From Komagataeibacter saccharivorans (GTDB lineage: Bacteria; Pseudomonadota; Alphaproteobacteria; Acetobacterales; Acetobacteraceae), in contig NZ_NKTY01000014.1 in assembly GCF_003207825.1 (NCBI RefSeq), positions 1-64,000 on the forward strand: a stretch of DNA of 64,000 nt, written 5' to 3'. Below, one piece after another: positions 1 to 8,357 of the stretch. The position numbers and the translations under genes are program-made. The first letter of the stretch is position 1, and each line of letters opens with the position of its first letter. The notes beneath the pieces were generated by a model, which was given only the letters and a program-made list of their open reading frames with translations, searched no databases and had not been told where the DNA came from.

Positions 1-73
1 TATCGCCACACGATATGACAAGACAAGAAAATCATTTCTCGCCTTTCTTAACCTCGCAGCCGTAAAATTGTGG

Positions 74-1309
74 CTACCGTCTTTTGTCAACAGAACCTAA
101 GGGAATACTCTGTTCTGATGGTCGCCATTCGCCGGTATTTTCATCGCGGCCCTGCAGGACAAAGCGTGGTTGGGGGGCGGATAGCTGTGCTGTAGCCAGA
201 CTTGCTATAGTACCAATTGGACCGGAAGACAGCCGGTTGACCACCAGACCAAGGCGGGTGTCCGGAAATTCGGTCAGCATGGCGTAATCTCCGTCACTAT
301 CCCCACACACCAGTAAAGGTCCATAGCCTCGCGGCCCTGCCAGTGCCTGACGTATGGCGCGCACTTTGCCTGCGCGATAGGTTACGGGCCAATGCGGCGC
401 GGCATCAAGTCCCAGCCTGCCACTAGACCAGTCCATACGAACGCCAAGGACATTCTGGCGGGGCAGGTCGTAACCATAATCGGGATCTGTGGCGAACACG
501 GCCACGACGTCTTCCAGTGATGCGGAACAGACATGGACGTCAATACCTGCCTGACGCAGTACCCATTGCAGGTCCGCGATCTCCGGGGTCAGGCGCAGTC
601 CGGTCTGGATGGGGCGCGCAACAATGCCCGCCTGCCCGGAACGGGTGGCCGGAGTGATCCATGTTTCCTGTCCCATGCCCTGCGCCAGATGCCATCTGTT
701 GGACGCCCTGGCCAGCGCCGCCAGTCCGACTGCATCATGACCGGCCAGCAGGCGGATGATCCAGCGGCAGGCTACGTCCCCATTGCATGTGGCGTTGATG
801 GCATCATAGGCAAATACCAGCTTGGCACGCAGGCTGAGCAGTACCGGGTCCGTTGGTGCCGGGGGCATGGACCGGGCAGACAGAAGGGCATAATCCGCGC
901 ACAGATCGGCATGAAGGTCCTTGAAGCGGACATTTTGTCCACATACGGTCCGAAAAGGACCTGTAAACGTATGTGCAGGTACGTCACGCGCCGTTGCCTG
1001 GGCAAAAGTTTCGGCTGACATCGCGAATGCAAAATGGTTGGCCGTATAATGCAGCAGGCTTTCCTCGCAATCGCCTGCGATACAGGTATTGTCCCAGTCG
1101 AATACGGCATACGGGCGTCGGGCAGGGTTATAGCTGGCGCTGGCGCTGCCGTATGTGGCGATCAGGCGTTCGATCACGCGGCGCGTGCGGGGCGCCCATT
1201 TCAGCGGTGCCAGCACCGGGGCGCATCCTTCAGCCCATGCAGGCAGGGATGGGCTGATGCCAGCCGCGATACTGGCGGCCAGCACGTTGCGGCGGGTCAG
1301 GACTGTCAT
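74..1309 (-). CDS. Tat-exported HAD-superfamily phosphatase, probable phosphorylcholine phosphatase
   Basis: 411 residues. The N-terminus carries a twin-arginine signal (TRRNVLAAS, residues 5-13) with a hydrophobic stretch ending near AWA (24-26), so the enzyme should act in the periplasm. HAD motifs are visible in order: DWDNT at 71-75 (nucleophile D71, acid D73), SAS at 262-264, K315 and GDSDGD at 336-341. The DxDNT/SAS/K/GD set is the one known from Pseudomonas phosphorylcholine phosphatase PchP (DMDNT there). The start overlaps the end of the upstream phospholipase C gene by 4 bases, so the two are translationally coupled. A natural job is to remove phosphate from the phosphocholine released by that lipase. 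HAD phosphatase is secure; the substrate is an inference from motifs plus neighbour. Confidence 0.85.
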   Translation of the reverse strand: MTVLTRRNVLAASIAAGISPSLPAWAEGCAPVLAPLKWAPRTRRVIERLIATYGSASASYNPARRPYAVFDWDNTCIAGDCEESLLHYTANHFAFAMSAETFAQATARDVPAHTFTGPFRTVCGQNVRFKDLHADLCADYALLSARSMPPAPTDPVLLSLRAKLVFAYDAINATCNGDVACRWIIRLLAGHDAVGLAALARASNRWHLAQGMGQETWITPATRSGQAGIVARPIQTGLRLTPEIADLQWVLRQAGIDVHVCSASLEDVVAVFATDPDYGYDLPRQNVLGVRMDWSSGRLGLDAAPHWPVTYRAGKVRAIRQALAGPRGYGPLLVCGDSDGDYAMLTEFPDTRLGLVVNRLSSGPIGTIASLATAQLSAPQPRFVLQGRDENTGEWRPSEQSIPLGSVDKRR

Positions 1310-3345
1310 GCGCCGGTCCGGCCCATATGGGGATCCGTACGGCTTGGCCTGCCATTTTCGATATGTCCCGCCAGTTGGATCAGGCGGTGCGGGTGATGCG
1401 GGTCCTGAATGGTCAGATCATACCAGTGGTCGGATACAGCGATCGGCCATATGGTGTCGGTTGTCGCATCGGGGGGCAGTTCAGTTTCGTGCGTGGTATG
1501 GGTATAGGCGTTCTCAATCCGGATAGTGCGGGATGCATGGTCATGGTTATGCAGCGACAGCACCGCCACGTCACGGGCGGGGTCGTAACGCAGGGTCACG
1601 TCCGGCAGACCCTTGCCCAGAAACTGGCGGAAAAAACCGTTGGGTCCATGAACGGTTACGGGCAGGCTGTCATGGGCTGTGACTGGTAGGGTCATATCGG
1701 ACCCGGCGCCCAGCGTATAATGGCGTGTCACCTTGCCATCACGGATACGCAGTACCGCCCCCTGGCTGCCTTCATTCGCAATATGGAGGTGTCTCGGTGC
1801 CATCAGGTTCACATGCAGCCGGTAGGGCAGGGCGCGGGCCGGGCGTTGGCCGGGTTCCTGCTGCGGCAGGGACTGCCGGGCGGGAATGGTGGGCTTGGGC
1901 AGCATGCATGACTGACGTGTTTCCGCCAGATAGGTATCCGTCCGCGGCAGGTGTGCGGTCCACCGGCGATCTGTTTGCGCGAAGTCGAAAATGGAGGTCA
2001 TGTCCCCGCATACGGCCCGTCGCCATGGGGTGATGTTGGGAACCTCTACACCAAAACGCGCTTCAAGAAAGCGCAGGACGGACGTATGGTCGAATACCTG
2101 TGAATTGACCCATCCGCCCTTGGTCCATGGTGAAATTACGATCGCAGGCACGCGTGGCCCCAGTCCTACCGGGACGGTGTGATAGGATTCCCCCGTGGTC
2201 GCGACCGTACTGCCGCCATACCGTGGGTCAGGTGCGGGGACCGGCGGGGGAACGTGGTCAAAGAAACCATCATTTTCGTCATAATTCAGGATAAAAACCG
2301 TTTTGGCCCAGACATCGGGATGACGCACAAAGACATCCATCAACTGGGAAATCAGGTGTTCACCGTAACCGGGCGGGGCGTCAGGATGTTCCGACAGGGC
2401 GGCTGGTGGCACGATCCATGAAACCTGCGGCAGCCTGCCGTGCGCGACATCATCTTCAAAGGCGGCGACAAGGTAGCGGCCTTCGGTATCATGCATGTTG
2501 GTGGCAGTTGATCCCGGCACGATCATGCGGGCGCGCTGGTATTCCCATGACCGGGGATCAAGGTTGCGGAATTGTGCAAAGGACGCCAGCGGGTTGTCGC
2601 CAAAATTGTCGTATTCCTGATAAACGCGCCACGATATGCCCGCCGCCTGCAGTTTTTCGGGATAGGTGGTCCAGCGGAATGGTTGAAAATCGGCCCGGTC
2701 ATGCGCCATGTCCGCCGACCAGTTGCCATCATCGACATTCTGTATGGCCTGTAATCCGTCATTGCCGACCGCCAGTCCGTTCGTGCCGGTGAAAAGGAAC
2801 AGACGGTTGGGATTGGTCGGCCCGAAAATGGAGGCATGATAGGCATCACATACCGTAAAGGCATCGGCCAGCGCGTAATAATACGGGATTTCCGCACGGG
2901 TGAAATGGCCCATGGTCATGGCCGTCTTGTGTGGCACCCATGTATTCCAGTCATTCCATGCCGTCTGTGTGTCCTTCCAGCTATGATCAAGGCTGGCGAG
3001 GCAGGCGCTGGAGGTATGTGCGGTGTTGAACAGGAAGGGCATGACATGGCCGCCCTTCCCATCCGGTTGTGCAAAGACGCTGCTGCCGTCAGGCAATTTT
3101 TCAGCGCGGGAATCACCATATCCCCGCACGCCCTGCAGGCAGCCGAAGTAGTGATCGAATGACCGGTTTTCCTGCATCAGGATAACTACATGCTCCACGT
3201 CCTGTATCGTGCCGGTCACCCGGTTGGGGGCGACCGCCAGTGCCCGTTTCAGGTTTTCCGGCAGTGCCGCCCCGATGGCGGCGGCAGCGCCAAATTTCAG
3301 GAACTGACGGCGATTGGCGATATCGGACATGGTGTGGTCATCCAT
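1306..3345 (-). CDS. phosphocholine-specific phospholipase C, Tat-exported
   Basis: 679 residues, close to the usual length of non-haemolytic bacterial phospholipase C (PlcN/PlcC, acid-phosphatase-type superfamily). A Tat signal NRRQFLKFGA sits at residues 11-20. The catalytic-domain signature HVVILMQENRSFDHYFG is at 52-68 (E59, N60 metal/nucleophile region), and GPTNPNRLFLFTGT follows in the first third. The C-terminal ~200 residues look like the two beta-sandwich DUF756 repeats of this family. It should hydrolyse phosphatidylcholine or sphingomyelin in the periplasm or outside the cell. It lies 35 bases after the TonB receptor gene and overlaps the phosphatase gene by 4 bases, an operon-like order. 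No strong ribosome site is visible; M6 (3330) is an equally possible start. Confidence 0.9.
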   Translation of the reverse strand: MDDHTMSDIANRRQFLKFGAAAAIGAALPENLKRALAVAPNRVTGTIQDVEHVVILMQENRSFDHYFGCLQGVRGYGDSRAEKLPDGSSVFAQPDGKGGHVMPFLFNTAHTSSACLASLDHSWKDTQTAWNDWNTWVPHKTAMTMGHFTRAEIPYYYALADAFTVCDAYHASIFGPTNPNRLFLFTGTNGLAVGNDGLQAIQNVDDGNWSADMAHDRADFQPFRWTTYPEKLQAAGISWRVYQEYDNFGDNPLASFAQFRNLDPRSWEYQRARMIVPGSTATNMHDTEGRYLVAAFEDDVAHGRLPQVSWIVPPAALSEHPDAPPGYGEHLISQLMDVFVRHPDVWAKTVFILNYDENDGFFDHVPPPVPAPDPRYGGSTVATTGESYHTVPVGLGPRVPAIVISPWTKGGWVNSQVFDHTSVLRFLEARFGVEVPNITPWRRAVCGDMTSIFDFAQTDRRWTAHLPRTDTYLAETRQSCMLPKPTIPARQSLPQQEPGQRPARALPYRLHVNLMAPRHLHIANEGSQGAVLRIRDGKVTRHYTLGAGSDMTLPVTAHDSLPVTVHGPNGFFRQFLGKGLPDVTLRYDPARDVAVLSLHNHDHASRTIRIENAYTHTTHETELPPDATTDTIWPIAVSDHWYDLTIQDPHHPHRLIQLAGHIENGRPSRTDPHMGRTGA

Positions 3346-3380
3346 AGGCTGCAGGAGGATTGAAGGCCAGCGTGCCGCAA

Positions 3381-5762
3381 TCAGAAAAAGTGCTTGCGCA
3401 GGGTAAAGAACACCATGCGCGGCGCACCGGCCTGCAACGTCTGCAGGCTGCCCGTGGGGTCGCTGACAGCAAAGCCCGTGCTGCCGACTGTTGCAACGTA
3501 GCGTTTGTCGAACAGGTTGGTCACGTTGATCTGTGCATCCAGACCATGCAGCGCCCAGTTATGGCTGTGGAAGCGGTAGCCGACATTCAGGTTGAAGATG
3601 TCGTTCGGCTTGATCCACTGGTCATTGGTGTAGGTATAGGTCCGGCGGCCCTGATACTGCATGCCGATATTACCCCAGATCGTACCATCATCATAACTGA
3701 TCTGGACGTTGGCCAGGTTACGCGGCATGCCAACCACGCTCTTGCCACGGGTGGCGTAGGTTATGCCGCCAGTCGTCAGGTTGTCGTCATACACGGACTG
3801 GTTGTAGGCATAGGACGCATACAGCGACCAGTTATCCGTAAAGCGATAGTTGAAAGCCGTATCAATACCACGCGCGGTCACGCCGCCGACATTGGTCAGG
3901 ATGCTGGCATAGCCCTGAACGTTCGTGCCGCTGGATACGGGTGAGATGGATGCCAGACGGTCCTCGAATTCGATATAGTAACCGGTAATGGACGCCTGAA
4001 TGCGCCGGTTGTGGAAGCGGTAGCCGATTTCCTCGCTGTAGGACATTTCCGGGTGCAGCGTTTTCTTGGATGCGGCGTAGGCGGCGGATGTCATTGCAAA
4101 CGGGCTGGTGGCACCCGTGGTCGAGTTGTCAAAGGCGGCCATGTTCCGGGCAAAGTCGGCAAATATTTCATTATGGCGGTTGATGCGGTAATTGGCGCCA
4201 AGCTGCGGCAGGAAGCCGTTGGCCGAAGTAATGGAACCCGATGCATATGTATTGGCCACCGGTGTACCCATGTAGTTGCCTTCGAGCTGGCGGCCCCGAT
4301 TATCAACAACCAGCGACTTGAAACCGTAATTCAGTTTCAGGGCCGGGGTGATCTGCCATGTATCCTGAATATGGAACTGGTAGGTCTTGGTGTTGAAGGC
4401 GCTCTGCCATTGGGTTTCGAACGGGTTGTTGCGGAACCAGTGGACGGAACTGCCGGTATATTTGTCCGCGCTGAGCGGATAGAAGCGACGTGCCTGCTCA
4501 AAATCGTTGTTTTCAAACCAGAAGCCGCCTTCGATCGTATGGTGACCGAGCTCGTAGGACAGGCTGCCTATAAAACCTTCACGATGGATGTCATATTCCG
4601 TGGTACGGACGGAGAGTGGCGATCCGCCAAGGGATGCAGGCGTTGCCGTATACGGCGTGGCGTAAATGCCTTCACCCGTATTGGTATGGCCGTAAACAGT
4701 GGCGAAGCCCTTGAGGTGGTCAGTCAGATGGAAATCGAACTTGCCATATCCCAGCACGTCCTGACGGAGGCCGGCGGAGTTGTAATAGGACTGGTCCTGA
4801 TTGGCGATGCCCGCAGGGAAGGGTTTGCCAGTCTGGTAAGCTGTCGCGATCTGCTTGGCCAGGCCATAGTTGTTGGTAATGTTATCGACGTTATAGCCCT
4901 TGGTCTGGATCATCTGCAGCGAGAGATCCTGATAATCATTTTCCGCGCGCTGGCTGTAATCACCGAACAGGGTCAGCTTGACCTTGTCACCCAGCGGCTG
5001 GATGAACTTGGCATTGGCCTGCTGCTGCTGCTGGATGCCATCGCCCTTCCACTTGTTGGCATCCTGATAGTCGTAGGAAACATACAGCCGCCCGCCACCA
5101 GGCAGGGTGCCGGAATTGATGCGCCCGAAAGTGCGCCACGTGCCATATGATCCGACAGTACCTGCGACATCGACGCCAAATTTCTTGCTTGGGTCGATGG
5201 ATGTGAATTCCAGCGCGCCACCAAGGTCATTGGATGCCGCGACACCGACCGAACCCGCGCCCTGCGCCAGGCTGGCGGGACCGTTGTTTTCGGTCTGCAG
5301 CGCACGACCGATGGAAAGGCCGTTATCATTACCATAGGCAAGGTTGCCCAGCGGGATGCCATCCATGGTAAAGCCAAGGCGGCTCTGGTCAAACCCGCGG
5401 ATGATGATCTGCTGCGACCATTCGTAAGATCCCAGCGGATCGGAAGAGGTAAACATGACGCCGGGCAGCTTGGACAGGGTCTTGAGCGGACTGGTGCCAG
5501 GCGCAACTTCCTGCAGCGCGCGGTGGGACAGGGACTGTGTTTCACGCGCGGCACCCGCGCCCATGACGATGATTGATTCCGCCTTGGTGGCGGTAACGGA
5601 ATCCGCGCTGGCATTTGTCGTGATCTTGCCCGCGGAGATTTTGCCACGATGGTCCGTCTGCTTGGTTGCGGGCTGCTTCTGTGCCGCGTCGGCTGCATGG
5701 GCGTTATGGAAGAACAAAGAACTCATGCATGTTGTGAGAAGAAGAAACGTGTTCTTTTTCAT
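3381..5762 (-). CDS. TonB-dependent outer-membrane receptor
   Basis: 793 residues with a Sec signal peptide (MKKNTFLLL...NAHA, cleavage near residue 23). The plug domain starts around residue 62 (ESIIVMGA, TonB-box-like) and contains the usual IIIRGFDQSR and MDGIPLG elements. A long 22-strand barrel ends in the aromatic terminus TLRKHFF expected of an outer-membrane protein. GAGGGA lies about 10 bases before the ATG. It is the first gene of the minus-strand set with phospholipase C and the HAD phosphatase. Most relatives carry siderophores, but this context suggests a ligand linked to phospholipid breakdown. The ligand cannot be read from the sequence. Confidence 0.9.
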   Translation of the reverse strand: MKKNTFLLLTTCMSSLFFHNAHAADAAQKQPATKQTDHRGKISAGKITTNASADSVTATKAESIIVMGAGAARETQSLSHRALQEVAPGTSPLKTLSKLPGVMFTSSDPLGSYEWSQQIIIRGFDQSRLGFTMDGIPLGNLAYGNDNGLSIGRALQTENNGPASLAQGAGSVGVAASNDLGGALEFTSIDPSKKFGVDVAGTVGSYGTWRTFGRINSGTLPGGGRLYVSYDYQDANKWKGDGIQQQQQANAKFIQPLGDKVKLTLFGDYSQRAENDYQDLSLQMIQTKGYNVDNITNNYGLAKQIATAYQTGKPFPAGIANQDQSYYNSAGLRQDVLGYGKFDFHLTDHLKGFATVYGHTNTGEGIYATPYTATPASLGGSPLSVRTTEYDIHREGFIGSLSYELGHHTIEGGFWFENNDFEQARRFYPLSADKYTGSSVHWFRNNPFETQWQSAFNTKTYQFHIQDTWQITPALKLNYGFKSLVVDNRGRQLEGNYMGTPVANTYASGSITSANGFLPQLGANYRINRHNEIFADFARNMAAFDNSTTGATSPFAMTSAAYAASKKTLHPEMSYSEEIGYRFHNRRIQASITGYYIEFEDRLASISPVSSGTNVQGYASILTNVGGVTARGIDTAFNYRFTDNWSLYASYAYNQSVYDDNLTTGGITYATRGKSVVGMPRNLANVQISYDDGTIWGNIGMQYQGRRTYTYTNDQWIKPNDIFNLNVGYRFHSHNWALHGLDAQINVTNLFDKRYVATVGSTGFAVSDPTGSLQTLQAGAPRMVFFTLRKHFF

Positions 5763-6494
5763 GCAGCGTGATCCCTCATGACAAGGCCCCGATTGGTGGT
5801 GGTTGAATGACGCGGCACACCCTATGTTTGGGGTTTCATGGTGTCTCGTGATGTTTTTATGAAACTATGATTTCAGTATTATTAAATCTGTATATTGGTC
5901 ATCTGTGAAAATAAATTAGTACTTGTGAAGTTATTTTTACGTGACCCGTTGATATTTACTGCGCTGACTTCATAAATAAATATCGATAATATTTCAAATT
6001 ATTCATAGCGTATGTAAAAAATAATAGTGTCTTCATTTGTTTATACAATGTAGTTATCTAGATAATACGTTCGCGTATAGGGGATCTATGTTTCTGAAAA
6101 CGGGCGTTTCATGATGGACATAGACTGTCCACGTATGATGAATTCAGAATGTGATATCATCCAGATGCGAAGCATATATTCATAATCCCCTTAATATATA
6201 AGTAAAATATTGAAACGATATGGGTATGAATTAACGAGATTCGTCCTGTTTTCAGATATTGATATAAGATGCGGGAACATACCGTTGTTTTTATGACACA
6301 GGGACGGATGTTATCGTAATGGCGGCACATACAGACCACATCCGTAGTGACGCTACTGCCGATATCATCTGTGCATAGCATGCGCGCACTCAGTTTTCTG
6401 GTGGTTATGTCCCGACGTAGCACAGTGGTTCTTCCTCCCTGATGTGCTTCATCACCGATTTTTCCGATCAGGCTGATATTCTGCCGGTGGCGCT
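5763..6494. other. AT-rich intergenic region upstream of the TonB receptor
   Basis: About 730 bases, clearly richer in A+T than the flanking genes. It holds the promoter region of the TonB-receptor set. A short inverted repeat GGACA-N5-TGTCC lies at 6116-6130. An 88-codon minus-strand frame at 6157-6423 has no recognisable domain and odd composition, so I do not call it a gene. The low GC and the adjoining transposase remnant suggest decayed or acquired DNA. Confidence 0.5.
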
Positions 6495-6876
6495 ACGGTT
6501 GGCTTTGCCACAGTTTTCAAAACCGGATTATGGCATGCCGCCGATCCAGCCTGAAACAGCACATGCCGGAGAGAACTTCGCCCCATGAAATGATATGTTC
6601 ACCACGTATCGCATCGCTATCGTGAAATACTGGTGCAAGTCCGGTCATGGCCGCAGCTTCGGTCGCTACCATACTGCTGAGTTCTGGCTTTTCTGCGCGA
6701 AACATGGCGACTGATACCGGGCCGATAGCAGGGATGGAACGGACAAGCCCTGCTTTGGCACAGAGTTCTGCTGCCTCTGCGATGACGTCTTCAATTCGTC
6801 GTTCAAGCGCGCGGATCTGGCTTTCAGGAAACGCTTTAAGACTGTTGTCCATATCCTTCACCCGCAACCACATCAC
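6495..6876 (-). pseudogene. IS110-family transposase remnant (C-terminal part, frameshifted)
   Basis: The frame from 6876 reads a coiled segment (ALERRIEDVIAE), then IPAIGPVSVAMFRAE and MTGLAPVFHDSDAIRG. These are hallmarks of the IS110/IS116/IS902 C-terminal transposase domain. Around 6578 the homology moves to the next frame (GRSSLRHVLFQAGSA, then CHNPVLKTVAK), while the original frame stops at 6517. The N-terminal DEDD/RuvC-like catalytic domain is absent, so the element is dead. The left edge of the homology lies near 6850 and abuts a short unrelated frame. No terminal repeats could be assigned. Confidence 0.8.
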
Positions 6877-6994
6877 TGTCGACGAGACCGGGTTTGTGGA
6901 CGGTCATTGTTCCGATAACTCCCATAAGCTTTCCGGGGAAACGGCCCGGTTGGACACCAGCCAGACGATATTGTCGTGCGATGTAAGAGATCAT
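6836..6994 (-). pseudogene. 52-codon truncated frame, possible N-terminus of a disrupted methyltransferase
   Basis: An ATG at 6994 is preceded by AGGAA at a 7-base spacing. The first 30 residues (IARQYRLAGVQPGRFPGKLM) resemble the basic N-terminal segment found before the SAM domain in some class I methyltransferases (RQ-R-P-G--GR--G--M pattern). The frame then runs into the IS110 remnant and stops at 6836. I read it as the 5' end of a gene cut by the insertion. The family assignment is weak; chance coding is the alternative. Confidence 0.25.
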
Positions 6995-7136
6995 TGCCTG
7001 TTCCTGTTATCAGCACACTTGCCGCCGGGGATGGTGACTGAACGTCGTTGCAATACGATACGGTCTCGTCTATGTGGGCCATAACGGCTGCGTTCTGCCG
7101 CCGGGTTCCGGAAATGACTGAAGGTGGTCGGTATCC

Positions 7137-8357
7137 ATGCAAACCAGACATACTGGCAGTGAGGGCGTGGGCTATGTGCAGCCGCCATCCTTTCTGACCA
7201 CCATTTTTCATCCGGTCCCGCACAGTAAAGACAGCGCTCCCTCGGGCCAGCGCTCCACGCCCGCCGTAAAAAAAACAGGTAGCGCTTCGGGCCTGATCCT
7301 GCTCTGCCTGCTGCTGTTGCTCTCCGCCTGCCATAAAAAGGCAGTAGTGGAGGAAGTCCGGCCTGTCCGTTCCGTCATTGTCGAACCTGCGCCCGATGCA
7401 AATGGGGAGGTTGTAACAGGACAGGTCGCGGCCCACCGCTCCATCAATCTTGCTTTCCGTCTGCCCGGCAAGGTCGTGGAACGCACGGTATTGGCAGGCA
7501 GCGTCGTGCATGCGGGGGATTTGCTGGCACGGCTGGATGATGCAGTGCCACAGCAGACGTTGCGCACCGCGCTGGCCGAAAATGCTACGGCACGGGCGGC
7601 GCTGGAACAGGCTGCACCCCTGAAACAGCGCGCTACGGCCCTGCTGCCGGAGCAGGCCATTTCGCGCAATGATTATGATGATGCGGTTCGTCGATACAAA
7701 ACCGCGCAGGATCAGGTGCAGGCCACGCAGGCACAGGTACGTGTGGCGCAGGAACAGCTTGGCTATACCCGCCTTGTAACTGCTGAGGACGGCATCGTGA
7801 CCGACCGGCTGGTAGAAGCGGGGGAGGTAGTTGCCGCGGGCCAGCCGGTGCTGCGCATGGCGGCCAATGACGGGCTGGACGCACAGTTCGACATGCCCGA
7901 GGCCCTCGCGCAGTCCCGTCTGACCGTGGGCATGACGATGAAGGTATGTCTGGACGCGGCACCCGTGATCTGCGCGCCCGCCGCAATCTACGAAATCGCA
8001 CCCGATACCGATCCACTGACCCGCACCTATCATACAAAAGCGCTGCTGCATGCCACGCGGGACATGATGCCGTTGGGGGCGGTGGTGACGGGGCATCTGT
8101 CCATGCCATCAGCGCCAACCGTTCATCTGCCACCTGCCGCCCTGACGACACAGGATGGCAGACCTGCCGTATGGATCATTGCCCCTGACACGCTGCGCGT
8201 ATCCCAGCGCCCCGTCACCATCGCACGCTACGGCACCGATGACGTGGTGATCGCATCCGGCCTGAATGCCGGGGAGCGGGTGGTGACAGCAGGCGTGCAG
8301 GCGCTGTATCCGCAAGAAAAGGTCAGCCTGCTGGATGAAGCCGATGTCCGCCCCTGA
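7137..8357 (+). CDS. RND efflux periplasmic adaptor (HlyD/MFP family lipoprotein)
   Basis: Adaptor linking the inner-membrane RND pump to the outer-membrane factor. After a hydrophobic run (LILLCLLLLLSAC) the lipobox cysteine is C65, followed by the lipoyl half-motifs (RLPGKVVERTVLAG and LARLDD), a coiled alpha-hairpin (about 140-205) and a beta-barrel. The 64 residues ahead of the cysteine are far longer than a normal lipoprotein signal. No ATG/GTG/TTG lies closer than GTG at 7176, so the true start or an upstream frameshift is unresolved. The gene overlaps the pump gene by 14-23 bases and heads a three-gene operon. Confidence 0.9.
   Translation: MQTRHTGSEGVGYVQPPSFLTTIFHPVPHSKDSAPSGQRSTPAVKKTGSASGLILLCLLLLLSACHKKAVVEEVRPVRSVIVEPAPDANGEVVTGQVAAHRSINLAFRLPGKVVERTVLAGSVVHAGDLLARLDDAVPQQTLRTALAENATARAALEQAAPLKQRATALLPEQAISRNDYDDAVRRYKTAQDQVQATQAQVRVAQEQLGYTRLVTAEDGIVTDRLVEAGEVVAAGQPVLRMAANDGLDAQFDMPEALAQSRLTVGMTMKVCLDAAPVICAPAAIYEIAPDTDPLTRTYHTKALLHATRDMMPLGAVVTGHLSMPSAPTVHLPPAALTTQDGRPAVWIIAPDTLRVSQRPVTIARYGTDDVVIASGLNAGERVVTAGVQALYPQEKVSLLDEADVRP

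Noticed and set aside
5763-5900. possible Pho box upstream of the TonB receptor
   Set aside because: An isolated ATGACA at 5779-5784 and several ATG-spaced repeats are present, but no pair of 7-base units at 11-base spacing was found.
6873-8096. 407-codon minus-strand frame opposite the RND adaptor gene
   Set aside because: It is the antisense shadow of the adaptor, with no domain and atypical composition.
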